A DNA stretch of 64,000 nt from Patiria miniata (GCF_015706575.1 NW_024037057.1:2127501-2191500); one strand, 5' to 3'. Counted from the stretch's first letter, positions 34,001 to 47,002 are shown. Numbers and translations: made by a program. The notes: generated from the sequence alone by a model not told the origin.

Positions 34001-36250
34001 TTAGAAAACACTGTCAAAACAATGAAACTTAAAATTACAAAAACAAGACCTACATTTAAAATAGATAATAATAAAAACTTATACGAATGCCTTTGTAAAA
34101 AGAAAAGTCTTAAGCTTAGTCTTAAAAACTGTTAGAGACTGAACAGACTGAATTTCAGGCGGTAGCTGCTGGTTCCATAAGCTAGGAGCGGCTTGTGCAA
34201 ATGCACAATCCCCCATTTTGCATTCTCCCAGATGGATAATCTAAAGGCAACCGCCCATTGCATCGCAGGGAATACTTGGATTGGACCTTAACTTATAACA
34301 TATCTATAATGTATCTGGGAGCAAGATCATGAAGAGCCTTGAAGGTCAACAGAAGGATTTTAAAGTGTATGCTAGATTGTATAGGCAACCAATGCAACTG
34401 ATAAAGTAGGGGAGTAACATGGTTTCACGATGGTTTGCCACAAACAAGCCTTGCTGCAGCATTCTTAACTCGTTGAAGCTTAACTAATTGTGAATTTGGT
34501 AAGCCATTATATAGGCCGTTGCAATAATCAAGGCGACTGGTTATGAAAGCATGTACTAAAGTAATCAATGCATCTCTTGACAAGTATTTCTTGATTCTTC
34601 TGATATTGTGAATGTGATAAAAAGTAGTGGAGCATGTGATAGTAATCTGCTTATGCATACTCAATTTTCAGTCGAACCAGCAACCTAAGTTACGAACTTG
34701 TAATGAAGGTGATGTAGTACAGTCTCCCACATTGATACCAGATATAGTCAGTTTAGATAATTGCTGTTGACTACCAATAATGATCACTTCAGTTTTGGCA
34801 TCGTTTATCATAAGTTTATCTTGTAGCATCCATAGTCGAATATCCCTTACACAGTTTTCCATGGCAGTCACCGCTTGCTCTTGGTTATCTGAACTACAAG
34901 GTTTAAATGACAAGTATATTTGGGTGTCGTCGGCAGAGCAGTGAGTGTTAGGAAGATGTTGTTCTACTATGTCGAATAGTTTAGATGAATAAATACTTAA
35001 AAGGAGTGGTCCCAAACATGATCCCTGTGGGACTCCACAATTCAAGTTGAACTTATCAGACTATTCTCCGTCCAATAAAATACGTTGACTCCTATACCGG
35101 TTGAATTAAACCAGTTTAAAGCTACACCAGATATTCCAATTTTAGACTTAAGGCGGTTGAGTAAGATAACTCTTGGACAAAGTAATAAATGAAGTTTGTA
35201 TTCTGTTATCAGATAGACCATTAATTGATAAATATTTTATGTCGGGTCTACGCTAAGGTTAAAGTTAGGTGAATTCAAAATGTAGACATGAGCCTTAATT
35301 GAAAACAAACATATATATTTCTTCCAAAAGGTTTACGGGATGATCATAAAACCTGGTGTGAACTTAGACCACGGTACGAAGATGTTATTCATTTTCTTAC
35401 GTTATCATGACGTCATCAGGTATCAAATTACAAGCGATTTAAAAGCACAATTTGACAAAATAGTTTGAGCTATATCTCTTGAACTAAACAGAGTGTCATG
35501 TTCATTTTAACTTGAGGCTGTAGACGGTGCGTTTCGCAACATTTCTTATTCTTGGGTACAAAACCGCGTGACCTTTACTTCCGGTGTAACCGGACGTGCA
35601 ACAAAATTTGAATCTAACTCGAAAGCGGAAGCATTTTGGTACAGACAAATATCTCCCCGAAAGGACGCCCTCTAGCGGAACACCAAAAAGAATGTATTCT
35701 TTTAAATGTTTTCAAACACTCAATCAAAATTGTACCATATTGCCCTACATATTCCATGAGCAACCTCAATTGAATTTGCAGGGTTTCATAATAATGACGT
35801 CATCAGGCCAGAAAATACTGTTTGAAGAATTTAAACATGATCATTTTGTTTTTAATTTTCAATCCATCACTTGATCTTTGTCTCATGACTTTGTTCCTAG
35901 CCCAAATAATGACATCTGTTGCACTTAATTTTGACCTTTAGTTTCAACTAAATAATGTGACGTCATCAAACCGGAAGTTTGGTGTTATTATTACATACAC
36001 TTATAATTTCCATATTTCCATGCGTTATGTACTTAGTGATAACAGGTATCCCCCTTGAACTAAATCCGTACTCCCTTCACTGTTTTGACTGATGACGTCA
36101 TCAAACCGGAAATGATTTGTACGTGTACCTAAAACTTATAGTGAAATCTATCACACCCTAATTGATGCATTTTTATTTACACAATAATTGGGCAGTGTCT
36201 AATGAAATAGTTGTTTGCCAGACCACTCTGCGTTTGCAAATCAACAAACG
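31070..36250. repeat. Large inverted-repeat region inside the exon 2-3 intron
   Basis: The 5.3-kb intron is nearly all repeat. Its ends are inverted copies: about 31,080 reads CAAACGCAGAGTGGTC, and near 36,235 the complement reads CAAACGCAGAGTGGTC. The right arm (35,270-36,240) is the reverse complement of the 16,240-17,230 repeat; the left arm (31,080-31,600) is a shorter direct copy. 33,585-33,770 is a near-palindrome (ACTCGGGATGAGG...CCTCATCCCGAGT). A LINE fragment is nested within. 31,680-33,550 holds no recognisable element. Confidence 0.65.
33853..35170 (-). pseudogene. Dead non-LTR retrotransposon (reverse transcriptase and 3' end)
   Basis: Minus-strand LINE fragment. GVPQGSCLGPLL and ADDTQIYL (the catalytic box, with the usual Tyr changed to Ser) identify a reverse transcriptase of the CR1/Jockey sort. 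SRLDYCNGLYNGLP follows, and then, after an in-frame TGA, LHWLPI and LLLTFKALHDLAP. At least three in-frame stops and probable frameshifts were seen. The 3' end is a (TTA)n tail at 33,853-33,872. Nested in the inverted-repeat region. Confidence 0.8.
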
Positions 36251-36335
36251 CGAACCGTTAAATCATGTCATTTCAGTCAGTAAGTATTTTGCAGCAGTTT
36301 AAATCATGTTCAATAAGCAATGAGAATGTACTTAC

Positions 36336-36698
36336 GCACAATGTCCATGCCAATCGAAGTCAACTCAATGCTGAATGTCGCATTCGATTTCTTGGGCAGC
36401 TTAACGGCGATTCCCAGCCCTGCGAATGGTGCGTACATAGTGTTTGGGTTCCTCGTTCCGGATGCCAGCGGGTCTCGGTGTGAAGTGTTCAAGTCCACGG
36501 CGTCGAAATGGATTTCCCCTGGGTAATTCTCCACGAAGCGGAGACGTGCGTGCACTTGCTCGCCTGGCGCGGTCCGGACCGACCAACAGAAGACGGAGAA
36601 GCCGTCTTCTCTGTGAACAGAGCTCGGGGCGGAGGTGGATAGGGAGAGGGTCACGGGCTCCGCCCGGGGAACGAGGTGGATGTCCGTACACAAAGATT
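36336..36698 (-). CDS. Gene A exon 2: CUB1
   Basis: 363-nt phase 1-1 exon. LCTDIHLVPRAEPVTLSL starts it; FSVFCWSVRTAPGEQVHARL is the CUB core; then YAPFAGLGIAVKL and ATFSIELTSIG. Divergent two-cysteine CUB directly after the signal peptide. Acceptor ATCTAG; donor GTAAGT is strong. Confidence 0.8.
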
Positions 36699-37589
36699 CT
36701 AGATTGAAACGAAGCCAGCAATACAAATATCGAGTGATCAATATACGTTCCAGTAAAAAAAAAAATATATATATATAAAAAAGGAGGGGGGGGTACGAAC
36801 ACAATTGACCTATCACGGTAGAATCGCGTTAGAATCGCGTCAACGCAGCTTGCAAAATATTGTCCAATTGCATGATATACCAATAGACGAGGAACGCGCT
36901 AAATCGGAGACAAAAAAAATGAGTGCACACACATTCCATAGAGTTGTCTAAGGGGGCGTGGGTAACTTGCAACGGCGATAGGTCAATAGGGTAAATTACA
37001 ATTGACGATTTTCTAAAGGTAATAGAGCTTATTTTCACAAGTGATAAAATGGATGAAAAGGTAATGAAGCGCTTTTTTTATATTTTGGATACATAAGTCG
37101 AGATAATCCCAAGCTCCAGATATACGGGCTACATGGCGACAATATTGAATGACTAATAATATTGACGAAGAAGTTCCACTGGTTTCTCTCTGAAAGAGTA
37201 TGGAAATCTTCTTTTTCTTACATAAAATAACTGAATTTTAAACTTTGGCGTTCAACTTTCTAGTGAGGGTCATATTGAAGTGAAATAATCACAAACTATT
37301 CCCTCTCGCGACAGGTGGCAAAGAATTCAAATGGATTGCTAAAACGGCATTCCAGTGACTTTATCCAATCTCTAATCCCTATGATTTGACTTGTAATTCC
37401 GTCGTTATTGACTGATGATTATGTTACCTGTTTACAAATGTTGCTTCAAGATGTCCCCAAAACTCACGTACAGGCTGTTTATAACGCTAAAACTCTTACA
37501 GTGAAGCGCCATTATAAGCAATTGGACATATATACATGTAATTCAAAAGCTTCTCAATTTGTTGTAGGAATAATAACCTGAAAAAATAC
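36699..37589. other. First coding intron of gene A
   Basis: 891 bp. Contains A10 and a TA microsatellite with a G-rich run (36,755-36,795). No gene. Confidence 0.5.
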
Positions 37590-37677
37590 CTGAAAAGGCC
37601 GCCCAACAGTGTGGCTTGATGGCGGTCATCATCAACCATAGGATGAACATAAAACGGACGAATGCGAACCGACCCAT
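37590..37677 (-). CDS. Gene A exon 1 (coding): signal peptide
   Basis: 88 nt ending in phase 1 at a CAG/GTATTT donor. It encodes a basic start (MGRFAFVRF), a hydrophobic core (MFILWLMMTAI) and a short polar tail, a good secretory signal peptide. Start context ACAATGGG is strong. A pyrimidine-rich stretch ending CCCTTTAG lies 3 nt before the ATG, so a separate upstream 5'-UTR exon is likely, and no promoter could be placed. Confidence 0.75.
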
Positions 37678-37681
37678 TGTC

Positions 37682-38563
37682 TAAAGGGTGAACAAACAAA
37701 TACCAAACAATCATTCAGTACATTAAGTTCATGCGAATTTCCAATAAACTATCAACTAAGCAAACCGCCAGTCTTTATTATGCAGTTTGTACAGGTGTTG
37801 ATTTTCAAATTGCGGGGTCTCTTCAGCTTTAGCTGTGTAAGCACATCAACGTCGGAAGTTATGTCAAGCCAATAATTAGTAACTCTGCACTATTGCCAAT
37901 ATTGAATCTGGTTCTCCTAGAAACTGCACATTATAAAGGTGCCATACCGATGTTATTGCGAGTAAAAAAAAAAGAGTTATGTCTAAGATATCTTTCTTTT
38001 AAGTTAAAACAAGTTAGGTTACGAACGGATTACAGGTACACCTACCTAGCTGTTATCGATTCGTCTGGGTCCAAGAGAGTGTGTGCGCTCAGTCACTTAG
38101 CAGCAATAACTGTAGGAAGATGCGAGCAGTTCCAAAGTTCACACTTAAATGTATATCATTTACTTCAACAAGGGATGCGATGGTCATGCTTTTTATGCAG
38201 ACCATTTTTCAAACATTGGCTTCCATTCGGCTTTAGATACTTTGCACAGACTTCCATTTCTCAATATTTGCTGTTGAAAGTTTAATTCTCACTGTTACAT
38301 TATCTGTCCATATACAATAAAACGGCGCTATAAAGATCGACCAGTATAACGAACGTTTAAAAATAAATAAATAAATAAATAAAAAATAAACATACGGACG
38401 CACGTAAGACAGTTTGACAGTATTCGTGAACACGGAGCACTATTTGGAATTTACGTGCACACTGAGTCAGAAAGTACAAATCAGGAGCCGATGTAGTCGA
38501 AGCCTGAAGCCAAAACTGTGAGCGAAATTTTGATTCGAAAAATCACCCATAATTACTGCATTG
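37682..38563. other. Region upstream of gene A
   Basis: Possible 5'-UTR exon or promoter sequence for gene A. No TATA or CpG-rich block is obvious. A (AAAT)n run lies at about 38,358-38,388. Confidence 0.4.
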
Positions 38564-40887
38564 CAGTGTTGTAGTCGAGACCGGATAGTCCGAGACCGAG
38601 ACCAAGACCGAGACCTGAAGTTGCGAGACCGAGACCGAGACCGAGACCAGCCCCTTCAAGGCGGACCGAGACCGAGACCGAAATGGTCCAAGACCGAGAC
38701 CGAGACCGTGGATAATAAATAACAATAATGTAAATAAACAACAAGACACTAATTACAGCTGAACAGTCTGTCCTTGAGATGTTGATGTTCATGGGGATGT
38801 TAAGGAAGTGATTGAAAGTTAGGAATCACTTGTACCTGCTTATTTTTGTGTCATGCGAGTGCTCTTCGTGTTTGCTTCATGCCATAAATTACAACATGGC
38901 AACAGAATTTGTTATTGTCACAATCAATTTAAAAAATTGGAAACAACCTAATTTAAAGAAGGGGAAACCTTATTTGATGAACTCCATATATTTGTGTCAC
39001 TTTTTTAAAAATATTGTTGTTTTTTTATATTGTTTGACTACTGTAAAGTGAAAATCTGATGAAGAAACTCTAACTTAGGAGTACGACAATTTGTACTAGT
39101 TTTCACGAAACTTGAACATGTTGAAACTTGACAAAAGTAAACAGTTAAAGGTGGATGCTTCATCCGTTATAGGAACTCGGACCCTAAACTCCACAGCCAC
39201 CCCTCGGTTTCAGCAATGACCACTAACGGATATTTAAATTCAACTTTAATTTTACATTGGACCTTCTTGTAAACCTGATTCGAAGAAAATTTGGAGCAAG
39301 AAAATATTGATTTATTTTGTAAAATTTTAGTCATGGAATATAGATTTGTACATGTAGACCAACAAATTGAGAGATGGTAGCCAGATATGGATTGGTCTGC
39401 CCCCCCCCCATCCCTCTTTGTGATTCTCCTTCCAACCCTGCATGTTTGTGTGTCCCCTACATGTTTGTTTCTTGTTCCGCTGTCATAACCTCTGAAGAAG
39501 GTCTGGCTAAGGCTGAAATGTAATGCAACTTTATTTTTGTTTTATGTCAATAACGTTACATATACTATGGAAGATTGATGAACCATATATTGCCTGATCT
39601 ATCTAATGCCCGCCGTCATCATCGTCATTAGCCTAATATGGCCGACACAATAGAAGGGCGCTGTCACAAACTGAATGTGGTGGGTGAGATGTACTTTTAG
39701 GATGGGTGAGAAGTACTTTTATGATTCATGGCTCAGTGCCCACGCCTCTCTGTGTTTTGTACCGTGCCATCGTATCACCCGCATCAGCTACTTTGCTGGG
39801 CAATTTACTTGAATATTTTAGTGATTAACAAGGACGACATGTTGCCAATTTATCAATAGTTTATTGTGATGGCCGTAAACAGCATATAGCGATTAATGGA
39901 ACACAATTCTTCTCGACTCATGCAAATGCAATTGACATTTAGGAAGGAGACGAGGCAGGCAATTAGACTCTATTTTTGTGTGTACATGGCAGTAGCTCAA
40001 TTTGTGTTTATCACGGATGAAAAGATGAATACATGGCGAGTCAAAAAGAAAGTGACCGTATGATAAAAAAAATGGCACGCTCCATTTTGTAAAACAATAT
40101 AATTGGGATAAAGAACATGTTATTGAGTAGTAACTGTGAACATTTCGCGTAATTTGCATACTCTATTCCCAAGTCGTGTCTATTTTAATAATGATATCAC
40201 AGAATTCAGCTGTCCACCACTAATACCAATTTAACGGTCTACGAATTGATGAATATCCATTCAAGTTATAGTCCATCATTTGTAATTTGTGCATTTTGTT
40301 CGTTTGAGGCAACAAAAGTGCTTAAAATCTAAAGAAGGGTACTGAACAACTAACCTGATAAAGTTTCAGCTCAGCTTCAGCTGTATATTCTGAGAAAAAC
40401 AGCATTCTAGGATCTCAATTTCAAATCAAAAGTTGCTGAATCATGTTTTGAATTGCGCCTGAATTCAGCGTCCGAGACACGTTCTCGCTGAGCCGAATGC
40501 AGCTACGCGATGTCGCGCACTGATCTGATGAATTATAGCAACCGGGGGTGCGTGTGCGTCGTGCCAATGCTTGCGCGCGCTTCGCCGAATAACAAAACGA
40601 ACTACTAGTTTAAATTTTCCTACGGTGCGTCTTAAGAAGCACCGTTGGAAAGGCCTTCTTTCGTTGATTACTTCAAAATGACAGCTTGCCAGAAAGAATA
40701 ATTTCACAGGGAGTTTAGTTTCAACCAAGTATGTTTTTCAACAATAATTACGCTAGCGACTTTTCGGATAGCTGCAAATGATGGACTATAGCTTTAATAA
40801 ATATAATGGAAAAAATAACGTTTTCCCGCCTCCACGAATAAAGGTAAAAATTGAATAGGAAAATAGGTCTCGAGACCTACAACACTG
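38564..40887. mobile_element. 2.3-kb non-autonomous hAT-type transposon
   Basis: Inverted ends CAGTGTTGTAG...CTACAACACTG (11 bp perfect) are flanked by a perfect 8-bp duplication CTGCATTG (38,556-38,563 and 40,888-40,895). The 8-bp duplication and CAG/CTG tips are hAT features. Next to the left tip is a GAGACC hexanucleotide array (about 38,573-38,712). No frame resembles a transposase, so it would depend on a partner element. Confidence 0.82.
38573..38712. repeat. GAGACC hexanucleotide array
   Basis: About 20 imperfect GAGACC/GAGACCGA units inside the hAT left end. Repetitive frames (GLGLGL, VSVSVS) on the minus strand come from this array and are not genes. Confidence 0.85.
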
Positions 40888-40895
40888 CTGCATTG

Positions 40896-43800
40896 ACGTA
40901 TATTATGGTATATAGGAATATCACATAAAAGGCATCACAAAACAGAACAAATGTTAACCAGGAATGTTTATAATTCCATCACTATTTTAATTATTAACCA
41001 ATGATGTTAATCTCAACCGAAGTTTTAAATATAAAAACAGTTAATGTTCTTAACCAATGATATTGATACGTCAACATTGTTGAAGTTCGCATTTTCAGTT
41101 GGAAAATAATGTGTTCACACTGCAAAAAAAAAAATAATAAATGGACTTTTCAACACGCTTACCATTCAGCTTCGTGGTACATGGTCTTCATGACCTTCAC
41201 TAAACAGTTTTCAGACGCTCCTCGCCGAGTAGTTCAGAGAAGAATGAAAATAGTTGAGCCCTTTCAACGGTAGTTACGAAGGGGAGCCCGCCGGTGATCA
41301 ATCAGGGGTATATACCACGTGTGTGTCATCTGCTGGGCTTGTTAGCAAGTTTGGTCGCTCCGTGCCTGATGTAGTAGTAACACCCTTCGTAGGCGGCCTG
41401 TCGTGTTAATGTTTAAAATCTGTACTTGCGAAGCGCAAAGACTTGACCAACTTACGCGATCAAGAAGGCTTATTTACCGCTTTGAAAGCGACCAGTCAAT
41501 TTGCAGTTTTCAAAAATCAGCGTCTTGGTCGGAGGCCTCATGGCGGGCAATGACTATAAAATGTTGTCTCTTTCGAGATGCATGCAATGATCGTGTACCA
41601 TAAAATATTAATGAAAAATATCGTATGCGCATGGAACCATGGACCATTCCGGATTTGGACATAAGCCCCGCCCACTTTTGGCTTGAGATCACTTCTCACG
41701 GCTTATATTGTGTTCTTAAAATAGACTGAGGTCAGATTTGAGTCAAGTCTAGTCATCAGCAAACGCGGAAAGTAAAGGCATCAGTCCGGCACCCTGCGAC
41801 TTAACAACCGCTCATTGCTGTCAGCGTCACGTGCGTGCAGCGTAACTTGTTCGTTGAACTACGACAATTCGAAATTCGAAACTGAAATAGTTGCATTGCA
41901 TTAACAGTTCACTATTCTTTAAGCTTGCACAGAACAACAACGTGATCATTATTTTGAGCCTCGTTCGTTTGATCTAGCATTTAAAGCAGCCCTATTTCTA
42001 TCTTAACTAGAAAAACAGAATATGGAGGATAATGATTGCCTGATAATAAAAAAAGGCATTAACAACGGCTCAAAGTCCCCCCCCCCCCAGCTAACAGCAT
42101 CGTGACCTAAAACGCTGAAGCTTGAAATCGATGAAAGCCAATTACTCCCCTTTTTATCAGCTGAAAGCATTGTGTTTGCGATCCGTTTGCGCTTACTAGG
42201 GCGCACATCTTGCAACCACTTAAAACACGCTATTGTCAAGCCGTACTCCCTGAATTGAAAAGAGTAAAAACCACTCTTTTAAAGAGCGCACAGGGGACAA
42301 CTCCTTTTGAGCGGTTTCTTTCCCTGCTCTGTCAAGTTTGCACCTTTTCGCTTGTTTTTTTTTTCCTCACTAGGCACGTAGTGAAAACCACTTTAAAAGT
42401 GTGCTGAATATCCCTATTTGTTTAAGAGGACACGTTCTTTTTTTTCTCTTTTTTTATAACTAATTTACATTGAGAGATAGTAGTGCCTTGGTTAATTAAC
42501 CAAAACATATGACGTTTTTCCTTCGTGAGCCCTCGTTAATTTGGTGCAGCTTGTCTATGTCGTGACTTTTGACAAGAATTCCTAATATGATACCAATTTA
42601 GTTTAATGCATCATCTATTTAATTCTTTTAATTTTTTACGTTTTCAAAGAAAAGTACACAAAAATGAAGATCGTACAGTCTTTCTCAAAAACGTCTAGTT
42701 TGAATCAGAGTTTGAAAGCTGAGAGCTGGAAAGCGCTTTTGTATTGGATTTGTTGAAGTCGACTATGGACGCGAAGATATCAACTTCTCAAATACAATTG
42801 TATTTTATACCCAAACTGATCTTTCATAACAAACAGCATTTAACCAGAGTTCACGTACTGAACATGCACCAATGCTTTTGACTGGTGTTGAGACGCGTTA
42901 ATCTACGTCAAATAGTAGCTGTTATTAATTGGCTGTTATTAATTGTTTGCTTAGAATATGAGGCAACACAACACAATCAACAGAAATATTGTTTGTTTCT
43001 TTTTTCCTGTTGGTTTACCTTTTAGTATTATCTTTGCACCTGTTATCGGTACGTCAAGGAGACATTTTGAACGCACAAAAGGCTAAATAAAATGATGCAA
43101 TATGTTGAATGTATTTCAGATTTGAGATTAATAACCACCTCACTTTTTTGTTTACTTGAAAAAGTTGCTTGTTGTACATTTAACTGCACTTACACGTTGA
43201 CGGCAAACAAGTGTTATAAGGACTTGAACAAATTGAATACACGTTGCCCCAGATGCGGCATGCAATGCTCGACCCCAACAGCGTGAAACAGGATGGTGAG
43301 GACCAGCGAACATCGTACATGTAGTGCTCACACAAAGCCTGGCGTTGGGACAGTACCTCAGCTCAATCTGCACCACGCCACTCCGTTGACAATGCACACA
43401 AGTAAAATATTGGACGATTATATCGTTATTTCCTCACGTTTTTTTTTCTAGCTAAGACATTCAAGACATACAGGGTCAGCGACTACCCTTCGCCAATGTT
43501 AGCCCAATTTACGAAGTACTTCACATCCAATTCCCCCTTCTTGAGTTTTCTGGGATTAACAAAAAATGATGTTATCATTTATCACATGATCTTCCATATA
43601 GTTTTATAAGGTTAACTGTGCCAGTTAGCGACCTTTTTTGTGAAAATCATCAATACTGAGGTTTGGCAAGACAACTCGATGACATCTGGAAAAACGATCA
43701 ATATAATGGGTATAATGGCAGCCATTTTGGATCTTCCATATGTCCTCATAATTATCCAGTCACTTATTTCCAAATAGATTTTTCAAAGAAGTAAAAATAC

Positions 43801-44830
43801 ATAAAACAAATTCCAAAATACGGGAATCAACATATTACACGGAAGCCGTTACGATATATGCAAATATGACACCCCTCCCACAGGAAATTTAGGTGTCATC
43901 CTTCCAAATATCTACTTTAGGGATATGGGCTCCGTCCACCAAAAAAAGAGGGCGCCCTTTTACATAGCAACGACGTCCCATGGGCTGGTTGACGCGCGCA
44001 CCGTTCCTTGTGTGTGACGCACGTACACCAGGGGATTTGTAATATGTACACACAGTGGCCGCGCTTCGCGGCAATAATATTGCAGTCAGGCAAGATGGCG
44101 TCGTTCGGTAACCCCCCAGCTGTACTTGTTTTGCCGGTGAGGGAGATAAGAGTTTGTCTGCCCAATTTGTTGCTGTGGACCAATCTTGTCAACAATTGGA
44201 TCTAAGCCACTTGACTATTAGAGTCCCCCTCTGTCCAGAATGTGTCCGTGAAGAGTGCGTGAGAGCGCGAGCGTTTGTTTATGGTGTAAATCGAGGACAC
44301 ACACACGTGCAACATCATCGATGAACTGAGGACAGGAACTAAACCGAGAGCTCTTGTGGTTAGAAAACGTGTAAAAAAACAACGACAGCTGTTGCAAAAG
44401 AAAATGTTAAAGCGTTGATATGTGAGTAGAATATAAACAAAGGAAAAGGGAAGAGGAACAACAGAAAATCCCCGATTTACACAATAAACAGACGTGCAGG
44501 TAAGTGTTCCCTGTGTGCCTGGTGGTAGACTGCCCTGCAACGAGCCTGCTCCCTTGGCCTTGTCGATTGGACTGCAGGATGGTGTCCGCGAGGTTCAACC
44601 TCGAGTTACCTCGAGTTACCGCTTGTTTAATTGGGAATCCTCCCCTAACGTCAGACCATGATGGAGCGACATCGTGCATGAGCTGCCAGGCTGGCCATTA
44701 GTCTGCTCCATTACATATCGCGCTAATTAAACATTTGTTTACAGCTTCCAGATACACGACCATCGCTCCCTCAGGCTGGGAGGATTACACAATTGCAACA
44801 CCGTCTGCAAATGGTGCTCGACTAGAATGA
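40896..44830. other. Intergenic region between genes A and B
   Basis: About 3.9 kb without a supported gene; all frames are short and lack domain motifs. A TATGGGCTCCGT word at 43,923, followed by AAAGAGGGCGCCC, resembles the ends of the element at 47,003-47,271. Confidence 0.5.
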
Positions 44831-45400
44831 CACTGTTAAAAATGCCCCTAGATTTACGGACTCTGTAAAGTGAAATATTCCGTTATAGTTATACTATAAA
44901 GTGAATTTTCGGCGTAATTTTACGGACTTTCCGTAAATGTAAATATAATTGTTTTGCTAATTAGTGTGATTACAATTCACCAAATCGGCCCAAACACCTA
45001 CACATAATATAGTACATCTAATTACATATTGTTATTTCACCTACAACCGTGTACACATGTCCAATCTTATGTTAAGGGTCTGTTTATTTTACGGAAATTT
45101 TGCTGCCAGCAAGAAAATAGCGTTCCATTTGCCTACAGCAAAATTTCCGGATTTTATTTTTTTCATTCCGTAAAATTAACAGACCCTTAACATGAGTTTG
45201 GACATGTGTACACGGTTGTGGGTGAAATGTACTTAGATGTATTATATTATGTGTAGGTGTTTAGGCCGTTGTGGTTGATTGTTATCACTCTAATTAGCAT
45301 AATTAATATTTGCATTTACGGAAAGTCCGTAAAATTACGCCGAAAATACGGAATATTCCACTTTACTGAGTCCGTAAATTTACGGGCATTTTTGACAGTG
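44831..45400. mobile_element. 570-bp near-palindromic foldback MITE
   Basis: The two halves are inverted copies over almost the full length, centred near 45,115. Tips are CACTGT(T/C)AAAAATGCCC. Shared inner blocks include TTACGGACTC, TCGGCGTAATTTTACGGAC, ACACCTACACATAATATA and GTGTACACATGTCCAA. RNA from it would fold into one long hairpin of about 280 bp. No transposase; the target duplication is unclear. Confidence 0.8.
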
Positions 45401-47002
45401 TAGTACAAAATATATGGAAGCCCAGAGAGATACTCGATTGTAACCCCATCTAAAAACACATTACAATTGTTCAGCAGCAGGATTCCATCATGAGTTTGGT
45501 GGTTTTGAGACATCATCTTTCATTAAAAAAAAATTATAATAATAAAAAAAAATATAAACTTTTTTTTAATTTCGCCGACGCGCATGGCTACTTTTTTTGT
45601 TGGCCTAAGTTTAGTAGGTCAGTAATCGACATCGTGGTTTGAGAACTGTAACGTCAACTGAATTTGTTTTACACATTGTAACAATCCTGAAATGGCGTCA
45701 CCAGTAACCTTGTAGCGAACATAAGAAGCATAGGCTAGGCTGGCTCCCGATTCACGAATCTTCAGTGCTGCGGCTTCGAATGTTTGTAGCATTGGGGAGG
45801 CGGGAACTAGACTAGGCCGTAATACAGAATGATACCGCGCCAGCGTTGCGTTCCAGGTTGAGCTATGGAATCGATTAAAAAGAAATGTACTCGATTTGTG
45901 TTCTCGAGTACTGGATTCGAGTACCAAGTACCAAACCATGAGTCCTTGCAAAATTCGAGTTCCAAAAACCAAGTACGGGTCATATCCAAATAATTTCGAG
46001 TTCAATTTGGTTTGTTATTTCCAAATCAATTAGTTTTTATTATAACCACAGCCACGCAATTAACTTCCATGGTAAACCTTTGGAGCAGATTATCTGACAT
46101 TAAAACAAGTTGTACAAAGTTTACAAACTACCACATAGATCAACTTTTCAAGACATAAACTTTTGTTCACGACGACACACGATTGTTTTATATTTACTTT
46201 ATGTCGGAACGCTGTCCTTTATTTGATTGCGGTTTATTAGATTAAGTATTGCTTTCATACAGATCATCTGTTACGTAATATTTACGTCAAAATAACTAAA
46301 TTGCATTCGTTTTAAATATGAGCTGAACTCATCACCATGATCATGGCCGTACTTTGAATTATTTATATTTCATGCAAGGTTATTGTATCTTTGAAAGGTA
46401 AAAGTGCAAACGTGCACAAGCCTATGTGCATTGGTGGTTGTGCAAGTTTCTAATATCTTGAAAAATTTTGCAACTAAGCTAAAGTGCGTTTGGAAGAAAA
46501 GTAACGTATATTTACTATTTGAGTAGGTAAACTGTTGCTTGACAATTACACATGTACCATGCTAATTAAACAAGAATAGCCTCTGAGGCATGTTTTGTAT
46601 TTAAATACCGTTACATTTATCAAATATGAAGCACTGCACATTTATCGCTTTTTTTTTGTTTACAGAACATATACCACAATTTATATCACGAGTATACTGA
46701 TAAGCTGAAACTATGAAAAAAAGAGATAACATACACATATGATGCAAACGATTCTTTGTCCCTAGTTGAAACAAATAAAACAAGACAGCGCGCCCTCACG
46801 GACTGGAGAGGCAGAAAACGCAGCAAGAATTGGTGACATTTTGTGAGGTACGTGCTGCGCTTTTTTTGTTCAGAAGATTGCTTTCGTGTGCGGCAGGCTT
46901 AACGTTAACGATGTGTTTAACACGCATTGAGTTTCTGATGATTCAACCAAACAGTGTTTCCAAAGCGGTGAATGGCGTGCAGCAAATGGCCTATTCCTTT
47001 CC
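45401..47002. other. Intergenic region
   Basis: 1.6 kb. 45,880-46,020 contains repeated TCGAGT(A/T)C words, with an imperfect GAGTAC/GTACTC mirror pattern. No gene. Confidence 0.4.

Larger units (their letters stand above)
58..37677 (-). other. Gene A: tandem-duplicated CUB/LDLa receptor gene, 5' part (23 exons visible)
   Basis: Minus-strand gene starting with a signal-peptide exon at 37,677 and continuing past the left edge. Visible order: signal peptide, CUB1, Cys-rich, CUB2, Cys-rich, CUB3, LDLa, LDLa, CUB4, LDLa, LDLa, CUB5, LDLa, CUB6, LDLa, LDLa, CUB7 (two exons), LDLa, LDLa, CUB8 (two exons), half-LDLa. Whole-module exons are phase 1-1, and joining all 23 gives one open frame of about 1,503 codons. 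The end of this array is colinear with gene B, which continues into LRRs and a seven-helix domain, so A is inferred to encode the same receptor type. Exon limits come from reading GT/AG sites and phases, not from transcripts. Confidence 0.8.

Noticed and set aside
34425..35045. Working reverse transcriptase gene
   Set aside because: In-frame stops, a changed catalytic tyrosine and missing 5' domains; a dead LINE fragment.
38543..38792. Minus-strand frames with GLGLGL/VSVSVS repeats
   Set aside because: Produced by the GAGACC array inside the hAT element.
40465..40728. 87-codon minus-strand frame inside the hAT element as a transposase remnant
   Set aside because: No hAT dimerisation or catalytic motif; arginine-rich composition consistent with chance.
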